DNA from: Phycisphaeraceae bacterium | GTDB lineage: Bacteria; Planctomycetota; Phycisphaerae; Phycisphaerales; SM1A02 | Length of the DNA: 64,000 nucleotides | Assembly: GCA_015709595.1 (NCBI GenBank) | Contig: CP054178.1 | Location: forward strand, 62,001-126,000 | Reading direction: 5' to 3' | Part shown: piece after piece, positions 16,745 to 25,103 of the stretch | Position numbering within the stretch: position 1 is the first letter of the stretch | How the letters are laid out: each line of letters opens with the position of its first letter | The notes under the pieces: model-generated | Seen by the model: the letters and a program-made list of their open reading frames with translations, nothing else | Told to the model about the DNA's origin: nothing | The model's database searches: none | Translations under genes and position numbers: made by a program

Positions 16745-16806
16745 GGACCGCCGCTCGACGATGCGCTGAGCGGCGCGGCAGAGGCCCGGCGGCGGGCGCT
16801 CCGCCG

Positions 16807-18336
16807 TCAGTACGCCTTCGCCCACACCACCCGCTGCGGGCTGGGTTGGCCGGTGAACGGGCACGTGCCGGGCCCGTCGGGGCTTTCGAGCGGGATGCAG
16901 CGGAGGGTGACGCCCAGGTCATCCTTGATCTGCTTCTCCACCGCCGGGTCGTTGCAGAAGTGCGTGAGCGCGAAGCCGCCGCCGGCGGCGTCGGACTTGA
17001 AGAAGTCGCGGAAGTCGGCCTGGCCGTCGATGATGCGGGTGTTGGCCTCGCGGAAGGCGCGGGCCCTGGCGAGCAGGCCGGCCTGGATGTCATCCAGCAT
17101 CGCCTTGACGCCTTCGACGAACTGGGCCCGCGGGATGGACTGCTTCTCCTTCGGCCCGCGGTCGCGGCGTCCGACGAAGACCGAATCGCTCGCCATGTCG
17201 CGCGGGCCGACTTCCACGCGCAGGGGCACGCCCTTCTTGATCCAGGACCAGACCTTGTCGCCGCCGCGCCCGTCGCGCCAGTCGATCTCCACCTGCACCG
17301 CGCGGTCGTGGTAGAGCGTGGTCTTCAGGTCATCCGCGATCTTCTGGCAGTAGTTGCGCAGGGCTTCCTCGTTCTCCGCCTTGTGCATGATGGGGATGAT
17401 GACGACGTGGGTGGGCGCCAGCCGCGGCGGCAGCACCAGGCCGTCATCATCCGAGTGGGTCATCAGCAGGCCGCCGATCAGGCGCGTGGAGACGCCCCAG
17501 GATGTGGTCCAGGCGTGGACCTGCTGGCCCGATTGGTCGAGGAACCTGATGTCCGACGACCTGGCGAAGTTCTGCCCGAGGAAGTGGGATGTGCCCGCCT
17601 GAAGGGCCTTGCGGTCCTGCATGAGGGCCTCGATGCAGTAGGTGTCCACCGCGCCGGGGAAGCGCTCGCCCTCGCTCTTGCGGCCCTTGATGACGGGCAT
17701 GGCCATCCAGTTCTCCGCGAAGTCGGCGTAGACGTTGAGCATGCGGACGGTTTCTTCGACCGCTTCCTCGCGGGTGGCGTGAGCGGTGTGTCCCTCCTGC
17801 CACAGGAACTCCGCGGTGCGCAGAAACAGCCGCGTGCGCATCTCCCAGCGCACCACGTTGCACCACTGGTTGATGAGCAGGGGCAGGTCGCGGTAGCTCT
17901 GCACCCACTTGGCGAACATCTCGCCGATGATCGTTTCGCTGGTGGGGCGGACGACGAGCGGCTCTTCCAGCGCGGCGGCGGGATCGGGCATCAGCCCGCC
18001 GGTCCTGGGGTCGTGAATCAGCCGGTGGTGCGTGACCACCGCGCACTCCTTGGCGAAGCCCTCGACGTGCTCGGCCTCCTTGGCCAGGTACGAGAGCGGG
18101 ATGAACAGCGGAAAGTAGGCGTTGCGGTGGCCGGTGGACTTGAACATGCCATCCAGCACGCGCTGCATGTTCTCCCACAGCGCGTACCCCCACGGCTTGA
18201 TGACCATGCATCCACGCACCGGCGAGTTCTCCGCCAGGTCCGCGGCCCGGATGACCTGCTGGTACCACTCCGGGTAGTCCTCGGCGCGGGTGGGGGAGAT
18301 GGCGGATTGGGGCTTGGATGAATGCTGGTGGGACAT
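16807..18336 (-). CDS. proS: Prolyl-tRNA synthetase, archaeal/eukaryote-like type
   Basis: Class II aminoacyl-tRNA synthetase of about 509 residues. Motif 1 region GCMVIKPWGYALWENMQRVLD, then the motif 2 block VRWEMRTRLFLRTAEFLWQEGHTAHAT and motif 3 ending in RLIGGLLMTHSDDDGLVLPP are visible. The anticodon-binding domain follows (THVVIIPIMHK). The protein ends ...WAKAY; the C-terminal Tyr and the CPFTGQP zinc-type extension mark the ProS type 3 (archaeal/eukaryotic-like) form, which lacks the editing insertion of the bacterial type. ATG 18336 is preferred over 18357 because it precedes the conserved sequence and both lack a clear ribosome-binding site. It converges with lptD. Confidence 0.95.
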   Translation of the reverse strand: MSHQHSSKPQSAISPTRAEDYPEWYQQVIRAADLAENSPVRGCMVIKPWGYALWENMQRVLDGMFKSTGHRNAYFPLFIPLSYLAKEAEHVEGFAKECAVVTHHRLIHDPRTGGLMPDPAAALEEPLVVRPTSETIIGEMFAKWVQSYRDLPLLINQWCNVVRWEMRTRLFLRTAEFLWQEGHTAHATREEAVEETVRMLNVYADFAENWMAMPVIKGRKSEGERFPGAVDTYCIEALMQDRKALQAGTSHFLGQNFARSSDIRFLDQSGQQVHAWTTSWGVSTRLIGGLLMTHSDDDGLVLPPRLAPTHVVIIPIMHKAENEEALRNYCQKIADDLKTTLYHDRAVQVEIDWRDGRGGDKVWSWIKKGVPLRVEVGPRDMASDSVFVGRRDRGPKEKQSIPRAQFVEGVKAMLDDIQAGLLARARAFREANTRIIDGQADFRDFFKSDAAGGGFALTHFCNDPAVEKQIKDDLGVTLRCIPLESPDGPGTCPFTGQPSPQRVVWAKAY

Positions 18337-18574
18337 GGGCGACACAGGGGGATGCACTGCCGTGTGACCGGCCTACTGATGGATGCGGCGGGCGGGTCCA
18401 ACCATAGGCGGGCATCGCGGAGCACGCGGTCAGGGTCCAGCGCGGGTCAACGAACACGGTTGGAAAGGACGCGACTCGCCGGAGTCGATCGTCCGTGCGT
18501 TGACATCGGCAGTTTCAATCGCTGGTTCATGCGCGTTCACCGAGGCCTCCGTGGTGAACACCCCGGAAATGCCG

Positions 18575-18597
18575 AAGGCCCCCTGCTCGGGGGCCTT
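18575..18597. terminator. Strong hairpin, possible terminator
   Basis: AAGGCCCCC and GGGGGCCTT form a perfect 9-bp stem around TGCTC. No T-run follows on either strand, so termination is uncertain. It stands alone in the gene-free stretch between proS and mnmA. Confidence 0.4.
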
Positions 18598-19195
18598 CGT
18601 GCTTTCGGTCGAGGTTCGGGTCACCGAACCTTCGCTCGGGCGGGCCGGTCGCCCGGCCCTGTCGGCGAGGGTTGGCGACCCTCACCTCGAACCGTACGAG
18701 CAGGCGGAACGCAGCCGAGGCCGCGCGCCCGCCGCTCTCGCCGGTGCGAAACGCTGCGCCGCGTCGCACTCGGCTGTTTGGAACGGGAAAGTCGTTCGAC
18801 CACCTCCCATTCCAACCCCCTTGCGGGGGTTCGCCGTCGGTCCTGTCGCAGTGCCGCGTCGCCCGGCGAACCGGGCGGCAATGGCCTCCGACGGCGTTCG
18901 CGCTGCGCCGTCGCCTGAACCGGCGCTTCGAGCGTCGCGCCGCGCGAGCGGGCGATGCTTCCAGCGACGGTTCGCGGCGTGTGACGGCCGCGCTTCGGAT
19001 CGGGTTGCCCCGACCCGCCGGACTTGCGTCCGACGATCCGCCATCGAGCCGGAGGAGCGGCCTACCTCAGGGGTCGGCCTCATCGTCACGCGCTCGACGA
19101 TCGAACTGCATGACACACTACCGTGATTCGATCGTGCGCCAAGCGCTTTTCACGATTGTGGATGGTTGGTGACATTCTTGTCGGATGGTCGGACT

Positions 19196-19245
19196 GCAGG
19201 CGGGACGCCTGCGCCGCTGATTCCATCCGCAGGCGGAACGCCTGC
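19196..19245. repeat. Pair of 17-bp mini-palindromes GCAGGCG-N3-CGCCTGC
   Basis: Two copies, 19196-19212 (centre GGA) and 19229-19245 (centre GAA), 16 bp apart, just downstream of mnmA. They have the same build (7-8 bp arms around 3 nt) as the elements at 19417, 27021 and 55091. Confidence 0.85.
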
Positions 19246-19258
19246 ACCACGTTCACCC

Positions 19259-20698
19259 TCATCCTGCTTCGCGAATCCACCCGCCGCAGAGGACGACGTC
19301 GCCGTCGTAGCACACCACGGCCTGACCGGGCGCGACGGCCTCCTGCGGCTGATCGAAGCGGACTTCGATCAGGTCGACGTGGTGGGGATCACGCCTGCCA
19401 TCCTCCAACCCGGTGGCACGGGCGTCTCGCCCGTGAACGACCGGCGCCGCGCGCATCCAGGCCGGCACGGGCTTCGCGTTGTAGCGGATCTTGGCGGTGC
19501 ATCGGATCCAGCCGTCGGCGTCGGGCAGTACCGCTCCCTGGCGGTCGCGGCTCACTTCGACGCCTCGATCCCTCGATGCCTCCCTCTCCACCAGCCAGTT
19601 CACTTCACCGGCGATGCATGATGTTGCGCGGAGTTCATCCTTCGAACCGACCACGATGGTGTTGCTCGCCGCATCCTTGCGGATGACGTAGAGCGGGTGG
19701 CCCACGGACACGCCCAGCCCCTTGCGCTGGCCGATGGTGAAGTGCTGATGCCCCGGATGCTCGCCGAGCGTGTTGCCGTGCGTATCCACCACGGGGCCGG
19801 CGGCGACCGCCTGCGGCGCGCGGCGGGCGACCAGCCCGGCGTAGTCGTTGTCGGGGACGAAGCAGATCTCCTGCGAGTCGGGCTTGTCGAAGACGGGCAG
19901 TCCCCACTCCTTCGCCAGCGCCCGCACGTGCGACTTGTGCATCTCGCCGATGGGCAGCAGCATCTCGGCCAGACGATGGCGCGGCGCGCCGAAGAGGACG
20001 TAACTCTGATCCTTCGAGTGGTCGAGCCCGCGGAGCAGGCGAAAGGCGCCCCCACCCCCGGCCCCTCTCCCGCCCCCGGACAAGGGAGAGGGGACGATGC
20101 GCGCATAGTGGCCGCTGGCCACGTAGTCGGCGTCGATCTGCCGCGCGTACTCGTGCAGTTTGCCGAACTTCAGCCAGTCGTTGCAGCGCACGCAGGGGTT
20201 GGGGGTGCGCCCGGCGTTGTACTCGCCCACGAAGTAATCAATGATGCGGCCGAACTCCTTCTTGAAGTTGACCACGTAGAACGGAATGCCCAGGTGCGCC
20301 GCGACCAGACGGGCGTCCGCCGCGTCGTTGATGGAGCAGCAGCCCTGGTGGCCGATGCGGATGGTGCGCGGCTTCCGGGTGGCGCGACGCTCCGCGTCGC
20401 GCGTGTCAGCGCACCCGCTGCCATCCTGGCGCCGATCAACCCCCTCACCATGCGAACCGCGACCGTGAGGGAGCGACCCCGCCCCGGCGAGCGAACAACC
20501 GCTCCCTGACGGTCGCGGCTCACTCTGCTCGAGCGGCTCACTCTGCTCGATCAGTTCATCCAGCGTCTCGCCCGGCGAGCCCAGCCGCATGAACACCCCC
20601 ACCACATCGTACCCCTGGCGCAGCAGCAGCGCCGCGGCGACGGACGAATCCACGCCGCCGGACATCGCCACCAGCACCTTGGGCTTGCGCTGAATCAC
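19259..20698 (-). CDS. mnmA: tRNA-specific 2-thiouridylase MnmA with in-frame repeat insertions
   Basis: MnmA makes 2-thiouridine at the wobble position of tRNA-Lys/Glu/Gln. The PP-loop MSGGVDSS lies at the start. The first catalytic Cys is in TPNPCVRCN and the persulfide Cys in SQEICFVPD. The conserved RGLDHSKDQSYVLF, HFTIGQRKGLGV and PGQAVVCYDGDVVLCGG are present. The product is about 480 residues against about 360 normally. The excess is low-complexity text encoded by repeat elements: one after LGSPGETLDELI (20457-20518), one before FRLLRGLD (20062-20093) and two in the C-terminal domain (19532-19550, 19417-19434). GTG 20698 directly precedes the core; ATG 20764 is the longer alternative and would overlap the divergent gene's promoter. 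Confidence 0.93.
   Translation of the reverse strand: MIQRKPKVLVAMSGGVDSSVAAALLLRQGYDVVGVFMRLGSPGETLDELIEQSEPLEQSEPRPSGSGCSLAGAGSLPHGRGSHGEGVDRRQDGSGCADTRDAERRATRKPRTIRIGHQGCCSINDAADARLVAAHLGIPFYVVNFKKEFGRIIDYFVGEYNAGRTPNPCVRCNDWLKFGKLHEYARQIDADYVASGHYARIVPSPLSGGGRGAGGGGAFRLLRGLDHSKDQSYVLFGAPRHRLAEMLLPIGEMHKSHVRALAKEWGLPVFDKPDSQEICFVPDNDYAGLVARRAPQAVAAGPVVDTHGNTLGEHPGHQHFTIGQRKGLGVSVGHPLYVIRKDAASNTIVVGSKDELRATSCIAGEVNWLVEREASRDRGVEVSRDRQGAVLPDADGWIRCTAKIRYNAKPVPAWMRAAPVVHGRDARATGLEDGRRDPHHVDLIEVRFDQPQEAVAPGQAVVCYDGDVVLCGGWIREAG
19417..19434. repeat. Mini-palindrome CACGGGCG-N3-CGCCCGTG inside mnmA
   Basis: Nearly perfect palindrome within GGCACGGGCGTCTCGCCCGTG, in frame in mnmA where it encodes HGRDARAT. 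A second copy with centre TCC is intergenic at 55091-55109. The eight-residue peptide is one I recall seeing in unrelated planctomycete proteins. Confidence 0.85.
19532..19550. repeat. Single copy of the CGCTCCCTxxCGGTCGCGG core inside mnmA
   Basis: CGCTCCCTGGCGGTCGCGG followed by CTCACTTCG. It is in frame and read on the minus strand as SRDRQGAV. The same core opens each tandem-repeat cluster at 13180-13545 and forms the inverted pair at 20457-20518. Confidence 0.85.
20062..20093. repeat. Inverted repeat CCCCTCTCCC / GGGAGAGGGG inside mnmA
   Basis: Perfect 10-bp arms (20062-20071 and 20084-20093) around a 12-bp centre, in frame in mnmA (encodes SPLSGGGRGAGGG). Related copies occur between genes at 27853-27873 and 33385-33412. 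Confidence 0.85.
20457..20518. repeat. Inverted pair of 19-bp cores inside mnmA
   Basis: CCGCGACCGTGAGGGAGCG (20457-20475) and CGCTCCCTGACGGTCGCGG (20500-20518) are inverted copies matching at 18 of 19 positions, 24 bp apart. A direct duplication (GCTCACTCTGCTCGA twice) follows to about 20545. The whole block lies in frame in mnmA. Confidence 0.88.
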
Positions 20699-20722
20699 TC
20701 GGAATCGTAGGCGAATGCGCCG

Positions 20723-20752
20723 TTGCAACGCCCCCGGATTCCGTGCTATGCT
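20723..20752 (+). promoter_or_regulatory. Candidate sigma-70 promoter of the 20763 gene
   Basis: TTGCAA (20723-20728), 18-bp spacer and TATGCT (20747-20752) lie 10 bases before ATG 20763, leaving a leader of only a few bases. It supports 20763 over the upstream ATGs at 20715 and 20748, which lie within the promoter itself. Confidence 0.55.
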
Positions 20753-20762
20753 TGATGCAATC

Positions 20763-21035
20763 ATGCTCCCGACCGCGCTCGATCACGAGCTGACGCGAAC
20801 GCCGTTTGTACCGGTTCGACTGTACCTTTCGGACGGGCGCTCGTACCTCATCACCAACCCTGATTTGTGCTGGATCGAGCGCGGGGCGGTGTACGTCGCA
20901 CGAACCGATCGTCCCAATAGCCGGATCATGGATGATGTGGACCTGATCTCGCTGAGGCACATCGTGCGAGTCGAGAAAGTCGACGCCGGAGGCGGCAATG
21001 GTTCGCCGAAAACGGGTCCGGATGATGGCGACTAA
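20763..21035 (+). CDS. Small conserved protein of a planctomycete family, function unknown
   Basis: The 90-residue product has the compact pattern LTRTPFVPVRLYLSDGRSYLITNPDLCWIERGAVYVAR...DVDLISLRHIVRVE. I recall many short planctomycete proteins of this layout: a short helix with PFxPxRxxLSDGR, then alternating strands and a final SLxHIVxVE. They look like a small beta-barrel fold. No catalytic residues are evident and no function is known to me. Divergent from mnmA. Start chosen from the promoter at 20723-20752. Confidence 0.75.
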   Translation: MLPTALDHELTRTPFVPVRLYLSDGRSYLITNPDLCWIERGAVYVARTDRPNSRIMDDVDLISLRHIVRVEKVDAGGGNGSPKTGPDDGD

Positions 21036-21071
21036 AAGTACTGGATGAAACTGGCGGACTGTATCCCCCCG

Positions 21072-21533
21072 TCATCGCCGCGCGTCGTTCGGTGCGCGAT
21101 TCCAGCCGCATTCTGGGCAGCCGCCCCCTGGCGGAAGGCCGCGCAGGGAGTAATCGCATCGTGGACAACAGCGATCGAGTGGCTTGTCCGGGCGGAGAAA
21201 CAAATGCACACCAAGGAAGCCCATGACGCAGCAGTAGACGACGAGGATCACGATAGGGTTTGAGAGCGCCTCGAACTCCGTTGCCGCGAACATCAGCACC
21301 AGCGTGGTCAGTGCGGAGGTGAAGATCGTTCCCGTGATAGGCCGGAACATGAATACGCCTGAAAGTGCTGCCGCGACTGGCAGGCCGACACCACAGCCGA
21401 CCAGGAAGCCGACATCCTGAAGATGCGACGGTGCAATGAACACGCCAATGAGCAGCGCCTGACCCATGAAGATCGCAAACAGCATCGCGTACCGTTCGGC
21501 CAGCTGTCGGGGTTGCCGGGTCACCTCAGACAC
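21072..21533 (-). CDS. Membrane protein with C-terminal zinc ribbon
   Basis: The 153-residue protein has four predicted membrane helices (about residues 15-115). A cytoplasmic tail follows with CPRCDYSLRGLPPGGGCPECGW, two CxxC pairs of a zinc ribbon. Small membrane proteins ending in a CPxCxYxLRGLPxGxCPECG ribbon are common in planctomycetes, in my recollection; their role is unknown. The start is GTG at 21533. It follows the cytochrome gene on the same strand, 42 bp after its stop, but a shared function is not evident. Confidence 0.8.
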   Translation of the reverse strand: MSEVTRQPRQLAERYAMLFAIFMGQALLIGVFIAPSHLQDVGFLVGCGVGLPVAAALSGVFMFRPITGTIFTSALTTLVLMFAATEFEALSNPIVILVVYCCVMGFLGVHLFLRPDKPLDRCCPRCDYSLRGLPPGGGCPECGWNRAPNDARR

Positions 21534-21575
21534 GGTGAATCCTTGTTCCCAAACCAGACCTGCGACTGGCTCAAC

Positions 21576-24476
21576 TCACCATCGCACCTCCACCACCACG
21601 TCGAGTCGCCCCGCTTCATCCATCGTCGCGCGAGCCAGGCCGCTCGCGTCCGCGGGCTCGACGCTTCCGCGGACAACCTCCACCACGCGCTGACCCGCGC
21701 CGACATTGAGATGGACCACCCCGCCCGGTGGGCCGGTGACCACGAAATGGCGGCGCAGGCCGGGGGCGCCACCGCGCTGCGGGGTTGGGCGTTCCTCGAC
21801 GCGGTACAGCGCATCACCCGATCCCAGTTCCCAGAGCAGGATCGGATGCCGCCGTGCATCGAGCCGGTAACCGGCGAAGCGAGCGCCGCTCGGGCGTGTC
21901 AGCCAGTCCCGCGGGACCGGATCACCCACGACAAGGACCGGCCCTGTCGGCGCGTTCCAGCCGGGCGGCGGATCGGACGCTGCCTGTCCCGCGCGAGCCG
22001 CCCAGCGTCCCGCCGCGTCGATGAACTCGCCTTCCCACACGTACATCAGCCGTGCCCGGTCGGGGTCGAAAGCCAAGTGAACATTCTCGGGGAACCCAAG
22101 CAGCACGACGCGGGCCCCCATGCTCCCCGCCACACCCCCCGCACCCGCGCCGCCGCCCGGCAACAGCATCCGCACCACCACCGGCTCATCCGTCGCCGAC
22201 ATCTGAAATGCACTCGCGGGCGGCAGACCATCCGGCAGCGTGAGCGCCGCCCCCTGGGACAGGTACGCCCAGATGGCCTCGATCTGCCTGACCGGGTCGC
22301 CTTCATAGAAGCCGATCGCCGCCGACTGCCCGCCCACGAAGAAACTCGGCATGCGCGTGTCGGGGCGCACCGCGCGCGGATCGAGCAGCCAGGTGACGAA
22401 GTGCTCATACCGCAGACGATGCGTCATGCGGGCCAGGTCCGGCCCCGGCGTGCCCGTCGATGGCCGCCCCGCGATCGAATGGCACGAGATGCAGTTCAGC
22501 CCCCCCACACCCACCAGTTGCCGCCCGGTGGCGATCTGCTCTTCGCTGGGCATGGGTGGCGCGACGCTCCGCATCGCATCCACGCCCGACGCCGTACGGA
22601 ACAACTCCGGCAGTCGCGCCACCCGATCCGCGTCGTAGCGCGGCATGCGCGTGTGCAGCCACGGCCGCGCCCGCTGGTGCTCCAGCAGCACCTCGCGCAA
22701 CCACGATTCCGTCAGCCGCGCCCCCACGTGGGACAGGTCCGGCGGCAAACGTCCCTCCAAACCCAGGTCACCCGGCGCTGACGTCGTGAAGTACCGCGCG
22801 ATGGCCGGCTCCGGCCCGCCCGCATCGTGAAACTCGTGGCACGCCAGGCAGTTGAGCGAACGGAGTGTTGCGACGAGATCATCTCCCGGCGCGGAAGTCG
22901 CCTCACCGTCCGCCAACGCACCACTGCCGGCCGCGTCGGCAACCACCTCCAGAAACGCGCGAATCGCACGCCGATCCCGCCACGACAGGTCGTAACGAAC
23001 GCCCGCATGATCGCCCGACTCCGCCAGACAGCCGCCATCCGGCGCAGCCGCGACCTGCTCCATCGAGGGCGCGACGAGCGTCGATCGCACCACCGCGGCG
23101 GCGGAGTGATCGCCCGCCGATGCGCCGCCCGCCCGCGCCTCGACGACGTGGCACGCCGCGCAGCCCATCGAGGCGAAGGCGTCCCGGCCGCGGGCGACTC
23201 GCTGCGGATCGACGGGCGTTTCCGCGGGAACTGCACTGCCCAGCCGGGCGATGAGATAGCGCCCGATGGTGTCCGCCTCCGCGTGGGTGAGCATCAGGTC
23301 GGGCATGCGTCCTGATGGATGACGTGCCGACGGCTCGCGCAGAAACTGCCGCAACTCCGATATCGTCCACTTGCTTCCCACGTCGCCCAGCGCCACGTAC
23401 TCCCCTTCCGTCGGCACCACCACCAGCCCGCCGCCCGGCGACTCGTTCAGCGGGCCATGACACGCCACGCAGCCCACGCGGTGGTAGGCGACAAGCCCGG
23501 CCTGAACCGTCGCCGCATCCGTTGATGCTTCCACGCGGTTCGATTCACGCGCCGCGCCCGGCTCAGCGTTCGCCAGCGACCGCACGAAGTGGATCACATC
23601 CTCGATCTCGTTCTCCGTCGCGCGCCGCATCACGGACGGCATCGCGCTGCCCGGCCTGGTCGCGGCGGGATCGGCGATCCACCGCCGCAGCCAGCCGGCG
23701 GGGTACGGCCTTCGCCCTTCGCCCGCCAGCAGCGGCGCGGCCGGCGGCGCCAGCAAGGCCCGCCATCGCGCACTCTCCGCAACGTCGCACGCGGCGCACG
23801 ACAGGTCACGCACCAGCGACAACCCTTCCGACACGTGATCCACCCGCAGCCAGCCCACCGAGTCGATCGGCAGCGGTTGGGCCGCCAGCGCGCCGTCCGG
23901 CTTCCACAATGCCCGGAACGCCGCCGGCGGCTGGTCGTACTCGATCGTGAACGTCCACCGACGGTTCCCGGCCCCCAGCGTCTGCGGCTTCGACCACACC
24001 TCGACCGGCTCCTCCCCCGCCTGCCCGTGCGCCACCGTGACGCCGCCGTTCTCGATCGACACGCGCGCGTGACGCACCGCCGCCCCCACCGCGGCCCGCG
24101 TGATGTGCCGCGGCTCCAGCGTCACTTCGATCTGCACAATCGTCCGCCCCGGCGGGATGCGCCAATCCAGCGACTCGCCCTCGCCCAGTCCGAACGCCGC
24201 CGCCGGCAGAATGCGCGTCACGGTGCGGCCGCCCCCGGTCATCGTCGCCGCGGCCCCCGGTTCGTGCGCCGCACTGGCGGGCGCGCCGCCTGTCGTCATC
24301 GCGTTCGAGGATGGATTCGGCCGTCCTTCCTCGCGTGGTCGCCGGGGCGTCACGATGACCAGCGTCACCACCGCCGCCGCGAGCAGCACGCCCGCCGCCA
24401 CGATCCACTTCCGTCCCTGCGACTGACGACCTGGCTGCGGCACGCGCGACTCCGGCTCGGCACGGTTCGACTTCAC
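21576..24476 (-). CDS. Large multiheme c-type cytochrome of planctomycete layout
   Basis: The 966-residue protein has an N-terminal membrane anchor (about residues 23-43). Covalent haem motifs CVACH (about 336), CAACH (439), CLACH (543) and CISCH (662) lie in repeated small cytochrome c domains. Each is followed by distal text such as MPDLMLT, HTRMPRY and TRMPSFF that supplies the axial Met. An earlier CAACD at about 227 lacks the haem-ligand His. The last 220 residues are a beta-rich domain of the kind attached to planctomycete cytochromes. It is likely periplasmic and acts in electron transfer; partners are not in the window. It starts 18 bp after a sigma-like gene, so the two form an operon. 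Confidence 0.88.
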   Translation of the reverse strand: MKSNRAEPESRVPQPGRQSQGRKWIVAAGVLLAAAVVTLVIVTPRRPREEGRPNPSSNAMTTGGAPASAAHEPGAAATMTGGGRTVTRILPAAAFGLGEGESLDWRIPPGRTIVQIEVTLEPRHITRAAVGAAVRHARVSIENGGVTVAHGQAGEEPVEVWSKPQTLGAGNRRWTFTIEYDQPPAAFRALWKPDGALAAQPLPIDSVGWLRVDHVSEGLSLVRDLSCAACDVAESARWRALLAPPAAPLLAGEGRRPYPAGWLRRWIADPAATRPGSAMPSVMRRATENEIEDVIHFVRSLANAEPGAARESNRVEASTDAATVQAGLVAYHRVGCVACHGPLNESPGGGLVVVPTEGEYVALGDVGSKWTISELRQFLREPSARHPSGRMPDLMLTHAEADTIGRYLIARLGSAVPAETPVDPQRVARGRDAFASMGCAACHVVEARAGGASAGDHSAAAVVRSTLVAPSMEQVAAAPDGGCLAESGDHAGVRYDLSWRDRRAIRAFLEVVADAAGSGALADGEATSAPGDDLVATLRSLNCLACHEFHDAGGPEPAIARYFTTSAPGDLGLEGRLPPDLSHVGARLTESWLREVLLEHQRARPWLHTRMPRYDADRVARLPELFRTASGVDAMRSVAPPMPSEEQIATGRQLVGVGGLNCISCHSIAGRPSTGTPGPDLARMTHRLRYEHFVTWLLDPRAVRPDTRMPSFFVGGQSAAIGFYEGDPVRQIEAIWAYLSQGAALTLPDGLPPASAFQMSATDEPVVVRMLLPGGGAGAGGVAGSMGARVVLLGFPENVHLAFDPDRARLMYVWEGEFIDAAGRWAARAGQAASDPPPGWNAPTGPVLVVGDPVPRDWLTRPSGARFAGYRLDARRHPILLWELGSGDALYRVEERPTPQRGGAPGLRRHFVVTGPPGGVVHLNVGAGQRVVEVVRGSVEPADASGLARATMDEAGRLDVVVEVRW

Positions 24477-24494
24477 GCCGACTCTAGGGCGGAC

Positions 24495-25103
24495 TCACCC
24501 ACCAGGCCCGATCCATCGGTCCAGCAGCCCCATCCTCGTCACGATGATCCACCCCGCGCCGAGCGCCGCCAGCAGCACCGCCCACGGCAGCACCCGCCGA
24601 ACCCCCCGCCACAGCCGCCGCCGCGCGGCGTAGGCCCGGTAGAACGCGGGCACGCGCAGATTCATCGAGTACGCCAGCAGGGCTTCCCCCGCCTGGCGCA
24701 CGCCGTCCTTCAGCGCCTCGTTCATCACGCCGTCGGCCCCCGTCAGGTGAACCTGCACCGCCCGCACCGAGCAGTCCATGGCCTTGGCGATCTCACGCGG
24801 CTGCATCCGGTACACGTGGCTGAAGATCCACGCCTCGCGCTGCTGCGCGTTGAGCGAGGCCAGCGCGCCGACCACCCGCTCGCCCGCCGCTCCCCCGCCG
24901 CCCGCGGGCGCGGGAAGGGTCGCCGGGCGGATCTCCCGCGAGCGCAGCACCGCCAGCCGGTCCAGGTGGGCCGTGTCCAGCCGACGCAGGTCCGGCTGCA
25001 CGCCCACCACCTGCTCGATCACCCGCACCGCCGCCCGCGGGTCGCCGGTCAGCAGCACCGCCAGCCGGTACACGCGACGCTCGCACGAATCGCGGTCAGT
25101 CAT
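24495..25103 (-). CDS. ECF-like sigma factor with C-terminal membrane helix
   Basis: A 202-residue protein. Residues about 85-135 match sigma region 4: ALASLNAQQREAWIFSHVYRM, then a helix-turn-helix PREIAKAMDCSVRAVQVHL. The N-terminal part is short and only weakly like region 2 (ERRVYRLAVLLTGDPRAAV). After region 4 a basic stretch (YAARRRLWRGVRR) leads into one strong membrane helix near residue 175-195. A membrane-tethered sigma-like protein is unusual; normally a separate anti-sigma factor supplies the membrane helix. It heads an operon with the multiheme cytochrome, suggesting it controls that gene or its own locus (inference). Confidence 0.7.
   Translation of the reverse strand: MTDRDSCERRVYRLAVLLTGDPRAAVRVIEQVVGVQPDLRRLDTAHLDRLAVLRSREIRPATLPAPAGGGGAAGERVVGALASLNAQQREAWIFSHVYRMQPREIAKAMDCSVRAVQVHLTGADGVMNEALKDGVRQAGEALLAYSMNLRVPAFYRAYAARRRLWRGVRRVLPWAVLLAALGAGWIIVTRMGLLDRWIGPGG

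Larger units (their letters stand above)
18337..19258. other. 0.92-kb stretch with no convincing gene
   Basis: Several frames are open on both strands but none shows recognisable domains, a signal peptide, consistent codon usage or a good ribosome-binding site. The stretch holds a strong hairpin (18575-18597), many short inverted repeats (for example GAGGGTTGGCGACCCTC and CCCCCTTGCGGGGG) and, at its right end, two 17-bp mini-palindromes. I searched by eye for RNase P RNA, tmRNA and SRP RNA signatures and saw none. A structured RNA or a decayed element is possible. Confidence 0.4.

Noticed and set aside
13637-16864. 1075-aa minus-strand ORF opposite lptD
   Set aside because: Composed of His/Arg/Pro-rich text lacking motifs; it exists because GC-rich third positions remove stop codons on the opposite strand of lptD.
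18383-19126. 247-aa ORF in the proS-mnmA gap
   Set aside because: Arg/Ser/Ala-rich text that changes character in every frame, with no domain or ribosome-binding site.
18600-19130. RNase P RNA, tmRNA or SRP RNA
   Set aside because: I looked for the conserved cores of each and found none; the hairpins do not match their known order.
21423-22781. 452-aa plus-strand ORF over the cytochrome 3' end
   Set aside because: No recognisable motif, high Arg and His content, and overlaps a supported gene entirely.
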